Assembly: GCF_017352215.1 (NCBI RefSeq)
Contig: NZ_CP071444.1
Span: 434,001-498,000, forward strand
Origin: Alkalibacter rhizosphaerae
Lineage (GTDB): Bacteria; Bacillota; Clostridia; Eubacteriales; Alkalibacteraceae
DNA: 64,000 nt
Direction of reading: 5' to 3'
The position numbers were made by a program, and so were the translations under genes. The notes under the pieces were generated by a model, which was not told where the DNA came from, searched no databases, and was given only the letters and a program-made list of their open reading frames with translations. Of the stretch, positions 26,361 to 34,801 are shown one piece after another; the stretch's first letter is position 1, and each line of letters opens with the position of its first letter.

Positions 26361-26389
26361 ATTCTATCACAGCTGAAGTTTGTTTAAAA
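26361..26389 (-). promoter_or_regulatory. Possible pduL promoter
   Basis: TAGAAT (26361-26366) with a weak TTTTAA -35 at 17 bases (26384-26389) on the minus strand. Only the -10 half is convincing. Confidence 0.4.
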
Positions 26390-26415
26390 GATAACGATGT
26401 TGTTTTTTTTTGTAT

Positions 26416-28098
26416 TTACAGAAGATCGTTTCGCTTCAACAATTCCATGGAAAGCTCTCTGCTTTTCGGGGTATCTTTGCCATCCATCATAACAGCCAGA
26501 GCTCGTATTCGATCGTCAGGTCCCAACTTTCGGAAAATAGTTTTTGTTTTTTCTCCGGTGGAATCTTTTGTTACTTCGAAATGGGTAGGCGCCATGGATG
26601 CAATTTGCGGCAAATGGGTGATGGCGATCACCTGGGCGTGGCGGCTCAGACCTTCCAGTTTCGCTCCAACGGAACCGGCGGCTTTTCCGCTGATGCCTGT
26701 ATCCACTTCATCAAAAACCAGGCACTTGGTTCCCATGGTCAATCCGATGATGCTTTTAATGGCCAGCATGATCCTTGACACTTCCCCACCGGATGCGATT
26801 TTGATCAATGGTTTATGGGCTTCTCCCTTGTTGGTTCGGATAAAAAACTCCACCAGATCGGAACCTGTTGGGGAAAAGGAAGATTCACCCTCTGACCATT
26901 CAATGCTGATGTCCACATCGCTTTCAGGCATGGCAAGCTGGTGGAGTTGTTCGTTGATTTTTCCTTGAAAATCACGGCCCACCTTCTTTCTTTCTTCGTG
27001 AAGCTGGCCGGCTGCTTCCAAATAATCATTTTTTGCTTGATCCAGTGCTTTCTCCAGTTGGTCCAAAAATTCGTCTTTTCCCTCGATCCGCTGGATCTTT
27101 TCCTTCAGTTCTTCTTTATACGCCAAAACCTGTGTCAAATCAAACCCGTATTTTCTTTTCAATCCGTTGAGTTTGTTGAGTTTGCTCTGGGCCTGATTCA
27201 GTTCTTCATCGTCAAAGGCAATTCCTTCTTTGTAGTTTCTTATAAAAAAACTGATGTCTTCCAATTCGATGATCATTTCTTCGAGACGACGACCTGCGTC
27301 CTTTAGAAGGCCGTCGATCCGTTCCATTTCCTCCAGATCTTTCTTGGCTTGAAAAAGGAGACCCAATGCAGCATTTTCTCTGCCATAAAGGGATTCGTAA
27401 ACCTGGATTGCATTGCGGAAAAGAACTTCTGCATGACTCAAGATTTTGATTCGCTCTTCCAAACGTTCGTCTTCATCCGGTTCAAAGGAAAGGGCATCGA
27501 TCTCCTTGTGCTGGAATCGATACATTTCCAGTTCTCTTTCTCCGCGTTGGATGGCTTCCAACATGGCCCGTTTTTCTTGGCGCAGTTTATACCAGTTATC
27601 ATGAGCCGTTTCCGTCTGTTGTTTCTTTTCTTGTATGGCTTCTGCTCCGTAGGAATCCAGGATCCCAAGATGTTCCTCCCGGTTCAAGATCAAATTATGA
27701 TCTCGTTGGCTATGTATGTCCACCAGCTGATCTCCCACTTTTTTCAAATCGGAAACCGTGACCATCATGCCGTTGACACGACAAACATTGCGGCCATTCT
27801 CATGGAGTTCGCGATAAAGGATCAACGATCCTTCCACCTCGATCCCCATGGCATCCATTACTTTTTTCAAGTTATCTGGTACGATCTTATGAAAAAATTC
27901 TGCTTGCACCACCAGCCGGTCTTTCCCTGTCTGGATCATTTCCCGGCTTCCTCGGGCACCCAATACCATCATCAAGGCATTGATGATGATGGATTTTCCC
28001 GCACCGGTTTCTCCTGTGAGTACGTTGAGTCCCGGCTCAAATTCCATGCACAAATTGTCGATCAAAGCGTAGTTTTTAATATTCAATTCCGCGAGCAT
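26416..28098 (-). CDS. recN: DNA repair ATPase RecN
   Basis: RecN is the SMC-like ATPase that acts early at double-strand breaks. The 560-residue protein has Walker A GETGAGKS at about residues 29-36, long coiled-coil arms in the middle (about 155-370), the ABC signature ASGGEVSRIMLAIK and Walker B CLVFDEVDTGISG, then THLPQIAS. It follows argR by 16 bases in the classic Firmicute order tlyA-nadK-argR-recN. Acts in the cytosol on DNA. Confidence 0.96.
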   Translation of the reverse strand: MLAELNIKNYALIDNLCMEFEPGLNVLTGETGAGKSIIINALMMVLGARGSREMIQTGKDRLVVQAEFFHKIVPDNLKKVMDAMGIEVEGSLILYRELHENGRNVCRVNGMMVTVSDLKKVGDQLVDIHSQRDHNLILNREEHLGILDSYGAEAIQEKKQQTETAHDNWYKLRQEKRAMLEAIQRGERELEMYRFQHKEIDALSFEPDEDERLEERIKILSHAEVLFRNAIQVYESLYGRENAALGLLFQAKKDLEEMERIDGLLKDAGRRLEEMIIELEDISFFIRNYKEGIAFDDEELNQAQSKLNKLNGLKRKYGFDLTQVLAYKEELKEKIQRIEGKDEFLDQLEKALDQAKNDYLEAAGQLHEERKKVGRDFQGKINEQLHQLAMPESDVDISIEWSEGESSFSPTGSDLVEFFIRTNKGEAHKPLIKIASGGEVSRIMLAIKSIIGLTMGTKCLVFDEVDTGISGKAAGSVGAKLEGLSRHAQVIAITHLPQIASMAPTHFEVTKDSTGEKTKTIFRKLGPDDRIRALAVMMDGKDTPKSRELSMELLKRNDLL

Positions 28099-28114
28099 GG
28101 TTCACCACCCGGTT

Positions 28115-28564
28115 TTATTTAGTCAATTTCTTGAACTTCTCCATTGCCGGCATTACCTGTTCCTGTTCTCGAATAGCGACAAATATGGTATCGTCTCCTG
28201 CCAGACATCCAACGATTTCCGGCCACTCCAGCGAATCTACTGCTACAGAAGCGGCCATGGCAGCTCCCGAAAAAGTCTTCAAGATCACCAGGTTGCCGCT
28301 GTGGTCCACACTGATCACCGATTCGCGAAAAACATTCACGATTCGTTCATTCATCTGACTGTTGTTTTCTTTGAAGGACGCATAGTGATAAGATCCTCCG
28401 GACCCCATTATTTTGATCAGCCGCAATTCCTTGATGTCTCGAGATACGGTCGCCTGGGTCACATTGAACCCCAGATCTTTCAATTTTGTCGCCAATTCTT
28501 CCTGGGTCTCGATTTGATTGGATTCGATAAGCTCCAGAATTTTTTCCTGACGTTCTGATTTCAT
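28115..28564 (-). CDS. argR: Arginine repressor ArgR/AhrC
   Basis: A 149-residue arginine-dependent regulator. The N-terminal winged helix carries TQEELATKLKDLGFNVTQATVSRDIKELRLIK, and the C-terminal hexamerisation/arginine-binding domain has GCLAGDDTIFVA near residue 122. It represses arginine synthesis and activates catabolism in Firmicutes. No ARG box was searched for here. A good GAGGAG site precedes ATG 28564. Confidence 0.95.
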   Translation of the reverse strand: MKSERQEKILELIESNQIETQEELATKLKDLGFNVTQATVSRDIKELRLIKIMGSGGSYHYASFKENNSQMNERIVNVFRESVISVDHSGNLVILKTFSGAAMAASVAVDSLEWPEIVGCLAGDDTIFVAIREQEQVMPAMEKFKKLTK

Positions 28565-28589
28565 AGATTCTCTCCTCGTACCGTTGGAT

Positions 28590-29444
28590 CTAGATCCGTT
28601 CGGATAGTTTTTTTCGTAAGATGTTAAAGAAATTATACTCCTTGAATTTGATCAACTTGACATTGGTCAGCGATTTCTTTATAAGAATGGGTTTATGATT
28701 GATCTCGAGAAACTTCTGCCCATCCACCGCCACGATCATATTGTTGTCTTTTGAATCGGCTTCAACACGTATGGTATTGGCTGCATCCAGCACAATGCTT
28801 CGATTATGGAGGGAGTGGGGACAAATGGGTGTAATGACATATACACTATCATTGGTTGGTTCAATAATGGGACCTCCTGCAGAAAGAGAATATGCCGTCG
28901 ATCCTGTAGGTGTGGCAACGATCAATCCATCCGCTCGATACTCTTCGATCAACGTATCGTTTCCATAGACCCGGATGTCGATCAACCTGGTATTGGCTCC
29001 CCTGCTGATCACCACGTCGTTCAAAGCAGTGAATCCATGCTCCTTGGCATCAAATCCATCGATTTCCAAGTCGATCATCATGCGTTCCTCCACAAAATAA
29101 TCCTTTTCAAGAAGTCGCTGGATGCTATCCACCATGCTTTTTTCTTCCACTTCCGCCATGAACCCCAGGTTCCCGTAATTCACACCAAACAAGGGGATCT
29201 TTCGCTCCCCCATTTTTCGAACAGCTTCCAGGATGGTTCCATCACCGCCAAAAACGATGATCGCATCCGACTTATCAAACATTTCCACGTCGTCGTTATC
29301 GATCTCTTGATCCTGGATCTCCCGTTTTGCGTTTTCCGATACATAGACGAATTTGCCGGCGTCTTTGAGCATTTTGATGGCGATCCGTGCATTTTCAAAA
29401 CTATGGCTTTTGCTGGGATTGATGTACAACCCTATTCTTTTCAT
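28590..29444 (-). CDS. nadK: NAD kinase
   Basis: NadK phosphorylates NAD to NADP. The 284-residue protein has the GGDGTILEA catalytic loop at about residues 66-74, the NYGNLGFMAEVE motif and the ATPTGSTAYSLSAGGPI segment. It has its own promoter at 29473-29500 within the tlyA tail and leads the nadK-argR-recN unit. Confidence 0.96.
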   Translation of the reverse strand: MKRIGLYINPSKSHSFENARIAIKMLKDAGKFVYVSENAKREIQDQEIDNDDVEMFDKSDAIIVFGGDGTILEAVRKMGERKIPLFGVNYGNLGFMAEVEEKSMVDSIQRLLEKDYFVEERMMIDLEIDGFDAKEHGFTALNDVVISRGANTRLIDIRVYGNDTLIEEYRADGLIVATPTGSTAYSLSAGGPIIEPTNDSVYVITPICPHSLHNRSIVLDAANTIRVEADSKDNNMIVAVDGQKFLEINHKPILIKKSLTNVKLIKFKEYNFFNILRKKLSERI

Positions 29445-29472
29445 AAACAGCCTCCGTCACCGATCTATATTT

Positions 29473-29500
29473 ATTATATAATGTCACATATTTATTACAA
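29473..29500 (-). promoter_or_regulatory. nadK promoter
   Basis: TTGTAA (29495-29500), 16-base spacer, TATAAT (29473-29478) on the minus strand. The -35 overlaps the tlyA stop codon. Confidence 0.72.
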
Positions 29501-30289
29501 GGTGCTTTGGGCGTTTTTTACCACCAAATCGATTTCTGCAGACCACTCTTCATCCTCCGGAGAAGAATTCTCCAATAAAACCAGATATTCGATATTTCCT
29601 TTTGCTCCTTTGATCGGTGAAAAATCCAATCCGATGGGCTTCAGGCCATTTTCGACAAACGCTTTCAGCGTTGTTTCCAAAACTTCCCGATGGACCTCTT
29701 CGCTTTTTACGATCCCGTGCTTTCCCACTTTATCCTTGCCTGCCTCAAATTGCGGCTTGATCAAAACTACGGCCAATGCCCCTGCCTTTAAAAAGAGAAG
29801 CATGGATGGGATCAGCTTTGTTACAGAAATAAAGGAAACATCCATGACAAAAAAATCCACTTTTTCTCCAATTTCTTCATAGGTCAAATAACGAAAATTC
29901 GTCCGTTCCATGGAGATGACCCGTGGATCACTCCGAAGCTTCCAATCTAGTTGCCCATATCCCACGTCGATGGCATACACCTTGGCCGCTCCATTTTGCA
30001 GCATGCAATCCGTAAAGCCGCCGGTGGACGCACCGGCATCCATGGCAACCTTGTCTTTTAAATCAATGCCAAAGCGGTCCATGGCTTTTTTTAATTTCAA
30101 TCCACCCCGGCTAACATATGGACAGTCTTTTTCTCGAACGTCGATTTGATCATCGTCTTTTACTTTGGTTCCCGCCTTATCGACGATTTGGCCGTTGACT
30201 GTCACGTTGCCTGCCATGATGTTCCTTTTCGCCGATTCCCGACTGTCAAAAAAACCATTCTCATGAAGATATACATCCAGTCTAGACAC
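29495..30289 (-). CDS. tlyA: TlyA-family rRNA 2'-O-methyltransferase (hemolysin A type)
   Basis: A 264-residue protein with an N-terminal S4 RNA-binding domain (RLDVYLHENGFFDSRESAKRNIMAGNVTVNG) and a C-terminal FtsJ-like methyltransferase (DAGASTGGFTDCMLQNGAAKVYAIDVG, FFVMDVSFIS, LIKPQFEAGK). Mycobacterial TlyA methylates 16S C1409 and 23S C1920; the same role is likely but untested for this group. The start is GTG 30289 after AAGGGGGG; it overlaps the membrane-protein gene by eight bases. Confidence 0.92.
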   Translation of the reverse strand: MSRLDVYLHENGFFDSRESAKRNIMAGNVTVNGQIVDKAGTKVKDDDQIDVREKDCPYVSRGGLKLKKAMDRFGIDLKDKVAMDAGASTGGFTDCMLQNGAAKVYAIDVGYGQLDWKLRSDPRVISMERTNFRYLTYEEIGEKVDFFVMDVSFISVTKLIPSMLLFLKAGALAVVLIKPQFEAGKDKVGKHGIVKSEEVHREVLETTLKAFVENGLKPIGLDFSPIKGAKGNIEYLVLLENSSPEDEEWSAEIDLVVKNAQSTL

Positions 30290-30902
30290 TGCCTTTCCCC
30301 CCTTTTCTAAATTCCATCGGGTGTTTTAGAAAAGCCAATACAGAGCCAAATCGATACACGATCTGCGTGTTGTGTTCCATAGCAATATTCTTTCCAAATG
30401 CTTTCCCACCGACCGTGAAAGCTGCGACAAACCCATTGATGATGATCACCAGTATGGTCGTGTCCCGCAAATTATACGAACTGCCAATTTGGTACACGAT
30501 GCTGATCGCCGTTGCCCCACTGACGATGCCACAGATGTCTCCGATCACATCGTTGCAGAAATTGGAAACCTGACTTGCATTTTTGACGATCCCCACCGCT
30601 TCCCTGGCACCCCGGACCCGGTTTGCCGCCATGGAATTGAAAGGGGTCATGTTGGCAGAGGCGACCGCAATTCCCACCATATCAAAAAAAATCCCAATAG
30701 CAACTATTGTGATTAGAATACTGACTGAAAACAAAATTTTTGTATTTTGGATAAAAAGTTCCGTGATCAGATTGATGCCGATGGACAAAAAAAACGTCCA
30801 GATGGTAATGAAAATCATCCATCTTCGTTGTCTCTGCAGTTTCAATTCTTTTGTAGATTGTTTTGTGCGCCTCTTGGGCACCTCTTTCGAATTCAATACC
30901 AT
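30282..30902 (-). CDS. oapA: OapA-like integral membrane protein (OLE RNA partner)
   Basis: A 206-residue membrane protein with about four hydrophobic segments (IFITIWTFFLSIGINLITELF, LFSVSILITIVAIGIFFDMVG, NDVIGDICGIVSGATAISIVYQIG, LVIIINGFVAAFTVGG) and a highly basic N-terminus. The central segment (MAANRVRGAREAVGIVKNASQVSNFCNDVIGDI) recalls the DUF21 domain of CorB-like proteins, without CBS domains. Placement just downstream of a large structured RNA and upstream of tlyA matches OLE-associated protein A, which binds OLE RNA at the membrane. Start is ambiguous: ATG 30902 abuts the GAGGG site, while TTG 30896 has ideal spacing. Name is by synteny and general character. Confidence 0.75.
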   Translation of the reverse strand: MVLNSKEVPKRRTKQSTKELKLQRQRRWMIFITIWTFFLSIGINLITELFIQNTKILFSVSILITIVAIGIFFDMVGIAVASANMTPFNSMAANRVRGAREAVGIVKNASQVSNFCNDVIGDICGIVSGATAISIVYQIGSSYNLRDTTILVIIINGFVAAFTVGGKAFGKNIAMEHNTQIVYRFGSVLAFLKHPMEFRKGGKGSV

Positions 30903-30904
30903 CC

Positions 30905-31493
30905 CTCATATCATAATAAAATATGGTGGCAGTGCAACAAGTAAACTTTGCGCCTTAGGTCCAGCAGGTTTTCCCAAAAAGAGACCGATTCGTCACCAAA
31001 CCGGCGGTTTCCCTTGCCCTTTTTTCATTTTGTCACCAAAAATGAGGCTGGATTGCCACTTAGTACACACTGTAATCCTTGCTGCACTTCCTGCGGAACA
31101 GTCTAGGAGTTTTCCTCAACAGTCACATCGCTTCCTAGCCTCTTTTGCAAGACAGGTTTCGACGAGCAATACCCATTGGCTTGGAGCTCTCAAGCCGAAT
31201 AGACTGATCCCATCATCTCCCTGTCTCACTCAAGGCAGGCTACGCTGCATCCATATCTTGCGCAAGCAAAACATTTCGGCAGGTTTCTCCCGATTGCTCG
31301 GGTCTCCGCGGAAGCAGGGTCCACGCCCGCATGCCATTGCGGATCGCCCCGTCTCCCTTTACTCCCTGTAAAAGCCCCCAACTGGGCGTCGAAAGCCAAT
31401 ACAAGAAACTTCATCGATGTGCCCTTCGACGGATTTTTAGCCCCGCCTTGAGAAGCGATAGATCTGACTAGAATACTGCACCACCATATAATC
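30905..31493 (-). ncRNA. ole: OLE RNA (large structured noncoding RNA)
   Basis: This 590-base stretch holds no plausible gene but is densely structured. Minus-strand hairpins include GGCTTG/CAAGCC (31178-31196), CCCGA-GCAA-TCGGG with a GNRA loop (31289-31302), CCGCA/TGCGG (31327-31342), TCATTTT/AAAATGA (31025-31045) and AAACC/GGTTT (30998-31010); TTTGGTGAC occurs twice, 40 bases apart. A consensus-like promoter lies at 31500-31528. Length of about 600, position between ispA and a small membrane-protein gene, and the xseA-xseB-ispA / tlyA-argR-recN surroundings match OLE RNA, which localises to the membrane with OapA. Ends are estimated: 5' from the promoter, 3' from the oapA ribosome site. 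Confidence 0.82.
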
Positions 31494-31499
31494 AATAAA

Positions 31500-31528
31500 A
31501 TTATATCATACTGCATATTTATTTACAA
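31500..31528 (-). promoter_or_regulatory. Promoter of the OLE RNA
   Basis: TTGTAA (31523-31528), exactly 17 bases, TATAAT (31500-31505) on the minus strand, starting just after the ispA stop. Predicted start of transcription is near 31493. The transcript would continue into oapA and tlyA unless processed. Confidence 0.82.
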
Positions 31529-31534
31529 TCAACC

Positions 31535-32410
31535 TCAGTAGTCCCGGTTGCAGATGAACCCTGTCAATTCCACCAAAAAATCATTGGAAATCCCAGACTT
31601 GTGCAGGCAGTCCAAGGATTGGTGGTACAGTTCGTCCACGATTTTTACCGTCTTTTCCAAACCATAAAATCCCGGATAGGTGATCTTGTTGTTTTTGGAG
31701 TCATTTCCCGTTTCTTTCCCGGTTCGCGATGCATCTCCGGTGATGTCCAACAAGTCGTCAACGATTTGAAACACCAGCCCGATGTTTTCACTGTACTGCT
31801 CCAAATACTTTAGTTGCTCCTTCGTCTTGTTGGCCATAATGGCTCCAGCCATGACGGAGGCTTTGATCAGTGCACCTGTTTTCCTTTTGTTGATGCTCTC
31901 CAGTGTATCGATGTCTTGGATGTTCCCTTCGTTTTGAACATCATCGGCCTGACCTCCTACCATTCCCTGTACCCCGGCAGCTTCTGCGACTATTCTCATG
32001 GCCGCCAAGTACCTGTCGGCATGGGATCGGGGAATCCCGTCCAATAACGTTTCGAAGGCAAAATTCAACAATCCGTCTCCCGCCAGAATGGCTATTTGTT
32101 CTCCATAAACCATATGATTGGTGGGTTTGCCTCGTCTCATGGAATCATTGTCCATGGCAGGCAGGTCATCGTGGATCAACGAATAGGTATGGATCATCTC
32201 CAATGCCAATGCCAAAGGCAACGACCCCTCCATGGAACCGGCCATTTCCAGGAGCAACATGGGACGTATCCGCTTTCCTCCCGCCAACAGGCTGTACTCC
32301 ATGGATTCAAAAAGGGGGGTCGGGATCTTTCCTTTTAATTCTTCCATGCGACATGCAAGGTTCACTTCTATATACGCCCTTTTCCTGTCCAATTCCTCTA
32401 AAAATATCAT
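31535..32410 (-). CDS. ispA: Farnesyl/geranyl diphosphate synthase
   Basis: A 291-residue short-chain polyprenyl synthase that condenses IPP with allylic diphosphates. The first aspartate-rich motif is DDLPAMDND at about residues 81-89 and the second is DDLLD near 218; GGKRIRPML and the KTGALIKASVMAGA segment are also typical. It overlaps xseB by four bases in the xseA-xseB-ispA order standard for Firmicutes. Product length (C15 or C20) cannot be told from this reading. Confidence 0.94.
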   Translation of the reverse strand: MIFLEELDRKRAYIEVNLACRMEELKGKIPTPLFESMEYSLLAGGKRIRPMLLLEMAGSMEGSLPLALALEMIHTYSLIHDDLPAMDNDSMRRGKPTNHMVYGEQIAILAGDGLLNFAFETLLDGIPRSHADRYLAAMRIVAEAAGVQGMVGGQADDVQNEGNIQDIDTLESINKRKTGALIKASVMAGAIMANKTKEQLKYLEQYSENIGLVFQIVDDLLDITGDASRTGKETGNDSKNNKITYPGFYGLEKTVKIVDELYHQSLDCLHKSGISNDFLVELTGFICNRDY

Positions 32411-32634
32411 GAATCCACCTCGCCAAAAGGTTCTTTGATCGTCCCGTCTTTGCCGGCAGCCAATTTGACCACCTTTTGCTGGGTCGATTCCAGTTCTTCT
32501 TCACACAAACGCACCAATTCCATGCCTTCTTCGAACAATGCAACGCTTTCTTCCATGGTCGGCTGGTTGGTTTCGATCCGTTTGACGATTTCTTCGATCC
32601 GTTTGACACGATCCTCATAGGACTGTTTTTTCAT
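32407..32634 (-). CDS. xseB: Exodeoxyribonuclease VII small subunit
   Basis: A 75-residue helical protein with the family pattern YEDRVKRIEEIVKRIETNQPTMEESVALFEEGMELVRLCEEELESTQQKV. It pairs with XseA to form exonuclease VII, which degrades single-stranded DNA. Four-base overlaps with both xseA and ispA indicate strict translational coupling. Confidence 0.93.
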   Translation of the reverse strand: MKKQSYEDRVKRIEEIVKRIETNQPTMEESVALFEEGMELVRLCEEELESTQQKVVKLAAGKDGTIKEPFGEVDS

Positions 32635-33839
32635 GATTTTTCACTTCCTTTTCCGATGATTTTTGCCGTTGCACTGCCGGATGCAAATACCAGCTCTACC
32701 GGATCTCCCACGTTCAAGTCCTGTGGACCGGTGACAAAATCACCTTCTTGATTTTTAACTGCTGCATAACCACGACGTAAAATGGATTGGGGATCATATC
32801 CCTTCAATTTCAGTTCCAATGCTCCAATACGATTCGTCTCTTTCGTCAGATATTCGTGAAAGCGATCCGTCAATTGCGATTGCAATACATCCAGCCGTTG
32901 TATGTTTTGAACATAAAACATCTCCGGTTTTCCAAAATAATAGCTGTTTTTTAAACGATGGATCCGATCCTTTTGATACTTGAGCTTGGCAATGGCATCG
33001 GTGGTCAGCCTCTTTTTAAACTGATGGAGCCGTTGTTTTTGCTCCTCCATGGAAGGCACCGCCAGTTCTCCTGCTGCGGAGGGAGTAGGTGCCCGCAGAT
33101 CTGCTACAAAATCTGAAATGGTAAAATCCGTTTCATGACCTACGGCACTGATGACCGGTATCCTCGATCGATGGATGCTTTCTGCAACGATCCGTTCGTT
33201 GAACGCCCACAACTCTTCTATGGATCCACCACCTCTTCCAACGATGATCACTTCCACTTCTTTCTGATCATTAAAAAAGTCGATGGCTTGGCTTATTTCT
33301 CCCGGAGCCCGATCTCCCTGAACGGACACCGGATACAATTGGATCTCCATGTTTGGAAACCTTCGGGTGATCACCGTGATCATGTCCCGAATGGCGGCCC
33401 CCGTAGGCGAAGTAACGATGCCAATGGAATGAGGAAGGTAGGGCAAGTCTTTTTTTCGATCCCTGTCAAACCACCCCAAGGCGTCCAACGCTGTCTTCAT
33501 TTTTTCAAACTCTACATACAAGTCACCCAATCCCTTTTTTTCACACTGCTGTACGTAGAGCTGATATTGACCATTTTTTTCATAAACGCTGACGCTTCCG
33601 CGAAGAATGACCTGGTCTCCATCCTTTAGATCCGGAGCTTGAACAGCCACATTTCGAAACATGACGCACTGGATCCTTCCTTCTCCATCCTTCAGACTAA
33701 AATAGGCATGGCCGGAAGAATGAAGCTTGAAATTGGAAATTTCCCCTTCCACTAAAACGTTTCGCAGGATCGGGTCATTTTCAAAAATTGTTTTAATGTA
33801 TTTCGTCAGTTTCCCGACGCTCATCACTCGCTGTTTCAT
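32631..33839 (-). CDS. xseA: Exodeoxyribonuclease VII large subunit
   Basis: XseA is the catalytic subunit of exonuclease VII. The 402-residue protein has an N-terminal OB-fold (ILRNVLVEGEISNFKLHSSGHAYFSLKD) and the catalytic domain with IGIVTSPTGAAIRDM, IIVGRGGGSIEELWAFNE and ISAVGHETDFTISDFVADLRAPTPSAAGE, then a coiled coil and a small C-terminal beta domain (ILRRGYAAVKN). It overlaps its neighbours on both sides by four bases. Confidence 0.96.
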   Translation of the reverse strand: MKQRVMSVGKLTKYIKTIFENDPILRNVLVEGEISNFKLHSSGHAYFSLKDGEGRIQCVMFRNVAVQAPDLKDGDQVILRGSVSVYEKNGQYQLYVQQCEKKGLGDLYVEFEKMKTALDALGWFDRDRKKDLPYLPHSIGIVTSPTGAAIRDMITVITRRFPNMEIQLYPVSVQGDRAPGEISQAIDFFNDQKEVEVIIVGRGGGSIEELWAFNERIVAESIHRSRIPVISAVGHETDFTISDFVADLRAPTPSAAGELAVPSMEEQKQRLHQFKKRLTTDAIAKLKYQKDRIHRLKNSYYFGKPEMFYVQNIQRLDVLQSQLTDRFHEYLTKETNRIGALELKLKGYDPQSILRRGYAAVKNQEGDFVTGPQDLNVGDPVELVFASGSATAKIIGKGSEKS

Positions 33840-34801
33840 CGGTTGCTCCTTTTGTATGCATCCAATCCGATCAATGCAGCACCGACTGCATTATCGGTAC
33901 AATCCTTTTTACTGCAGAAAATGGGTTTTATATCTTTTTGCGACAAATGTTCCATTAAATATTCACGAATAAGGGTGTTGGCGGCAACGCCTCCTGTCAG
34001 CAAGACCGTTTTTTTCTTCTCCGATCCAGCATAATGGAGAATGGCCCTCTCCAATACTTCCGCCACATTTCGAAAAGTTCCATAGGCAATGTGATCCAGG
34101 GGATCTCCATGTTCCAGACGTTGTGTCAAATGATTTTCCAATCCGGATAAATTCATGATTCCGTCTTTAAAGAAACCTTTATATCGATATGACTTCTTGT
34201 ATTCCTCCAGCTTTGAAGCCTCCATGAGTTGGTCCATTTGCTTCCCTGCGGGAAAGGCAAACCCCATTTTGACACCGATCCGATCGATCAACTGGCCGGC
34301 ACTGATATCCGAGGTCCCCCCAAGGATCATCTCTTCCAGGATGCCCCTGGCATAGTTTCCAGTCAGCACTTCCGTCGTCCCCCCGCTGATATGAAGTCCG
34401 ATGAAGGAAACGGGATCCTCGTCGACCCCTTCCAATGCGACCCGCAGATGTCCTCTTTGATGGGATGTCTCCAGCCAAGAGGCATCTGTCATGCCGGATA
34501 GAAATATTCCGACATTTTTGGAAACCTCGAATACAGGCATGTAGGAAGTTGTCTCCATCCTCGGTTTTGTGCTGGATGTGACGGTCTGGATCTCACCATG
34601 CAAATCATGTATGTCTTCCACCAGTGCCGATAGGTTTCGAATATGTTGAAAGACTGCTTCTTGTTGTCGCAGCCCCCGTTCCCCCAACTCCACTTGAAGG
34701 GGTATTCGACGATCCACGATCCGACTCCCCTGTTCGTCCACTACTGCCAAACTGGTGGTGTAGTTGCTGGTATCCAAACCTGCAAAAAGAAGATTATTCA
34801 T
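33836..34801 (-). CDS. Kae1/TsaD-like ASKHA protein (paralogue)
   Basis: A 321-residue member of the Kae1/TsaD/O-sialoglycoprotein endopeptidase superfamily. It keeps the ATPase fold (FAGLDTSNYTTSLAVVD at the N-terminus; GLHISGGTTEVL; LLTGGVAANTLIREYL) and an HxxxH metal motif (SHQRGH near residue 113), but lacks the normal TsaD wording and length. Clostridia often carry this second protein between nusB and xseA; whether it makes t6A or does something else is unknown. Start 34801 overlaps nusB by eight bases and has a weak ribosome site. Confidence 0.78.
   Translation of the reverse strand: MNNLLFAGLDTSNYTTSLAVVDEQGSRIVDRRIPLQVELGERGLRQQEAVFQHIRNLSALVEDIHDLHGEIQTVTSSTKPRMETTSYMPVFEVSKNVGIFLSGMTDASWLETSHQRGHLRVALEGVDEDPVSFIGLHISGGTTEVLTGNYARGILEEMILGGTSDISAGQLIDRIGVKMGFAFPAGKQMDQLMEASKLEEYKKSYRYKGFFKDGIMNLSGLENHLTQRLEHGDPLDHIAYGTFRNVAEVLERAILHYAGSEKKKTVLLTGGVAANTLIREYLMEHLSQKDIKPIFCSKKDCTDNAVGAALIGLDAYKRSNR

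Noticed and set aside
30583-31371. A 262-residue plus-strand reading frame across oapA and the OLE region
   Set aside because: Antisense to a supported gene and RNA, with no ribosome site or recognisable domain.
30905-31493. tmRNA, RNase P RNA or 6S RNA as identity of the structured gap
   Set aside because: No tRNA-like ends or CCA for tmRNA, no RNase P core pairing motifs, and far too long for 6S; the synteny fits OLE instead.
31226-31516. A 96-residue minus-strand reading frame within the 600-base gap
   Set aside because: It has no ribosome site, begins upstream of the predicted transcription start, has a protein-unlike composition and lies across strong hairpins; the region is better explained as structured RNA.
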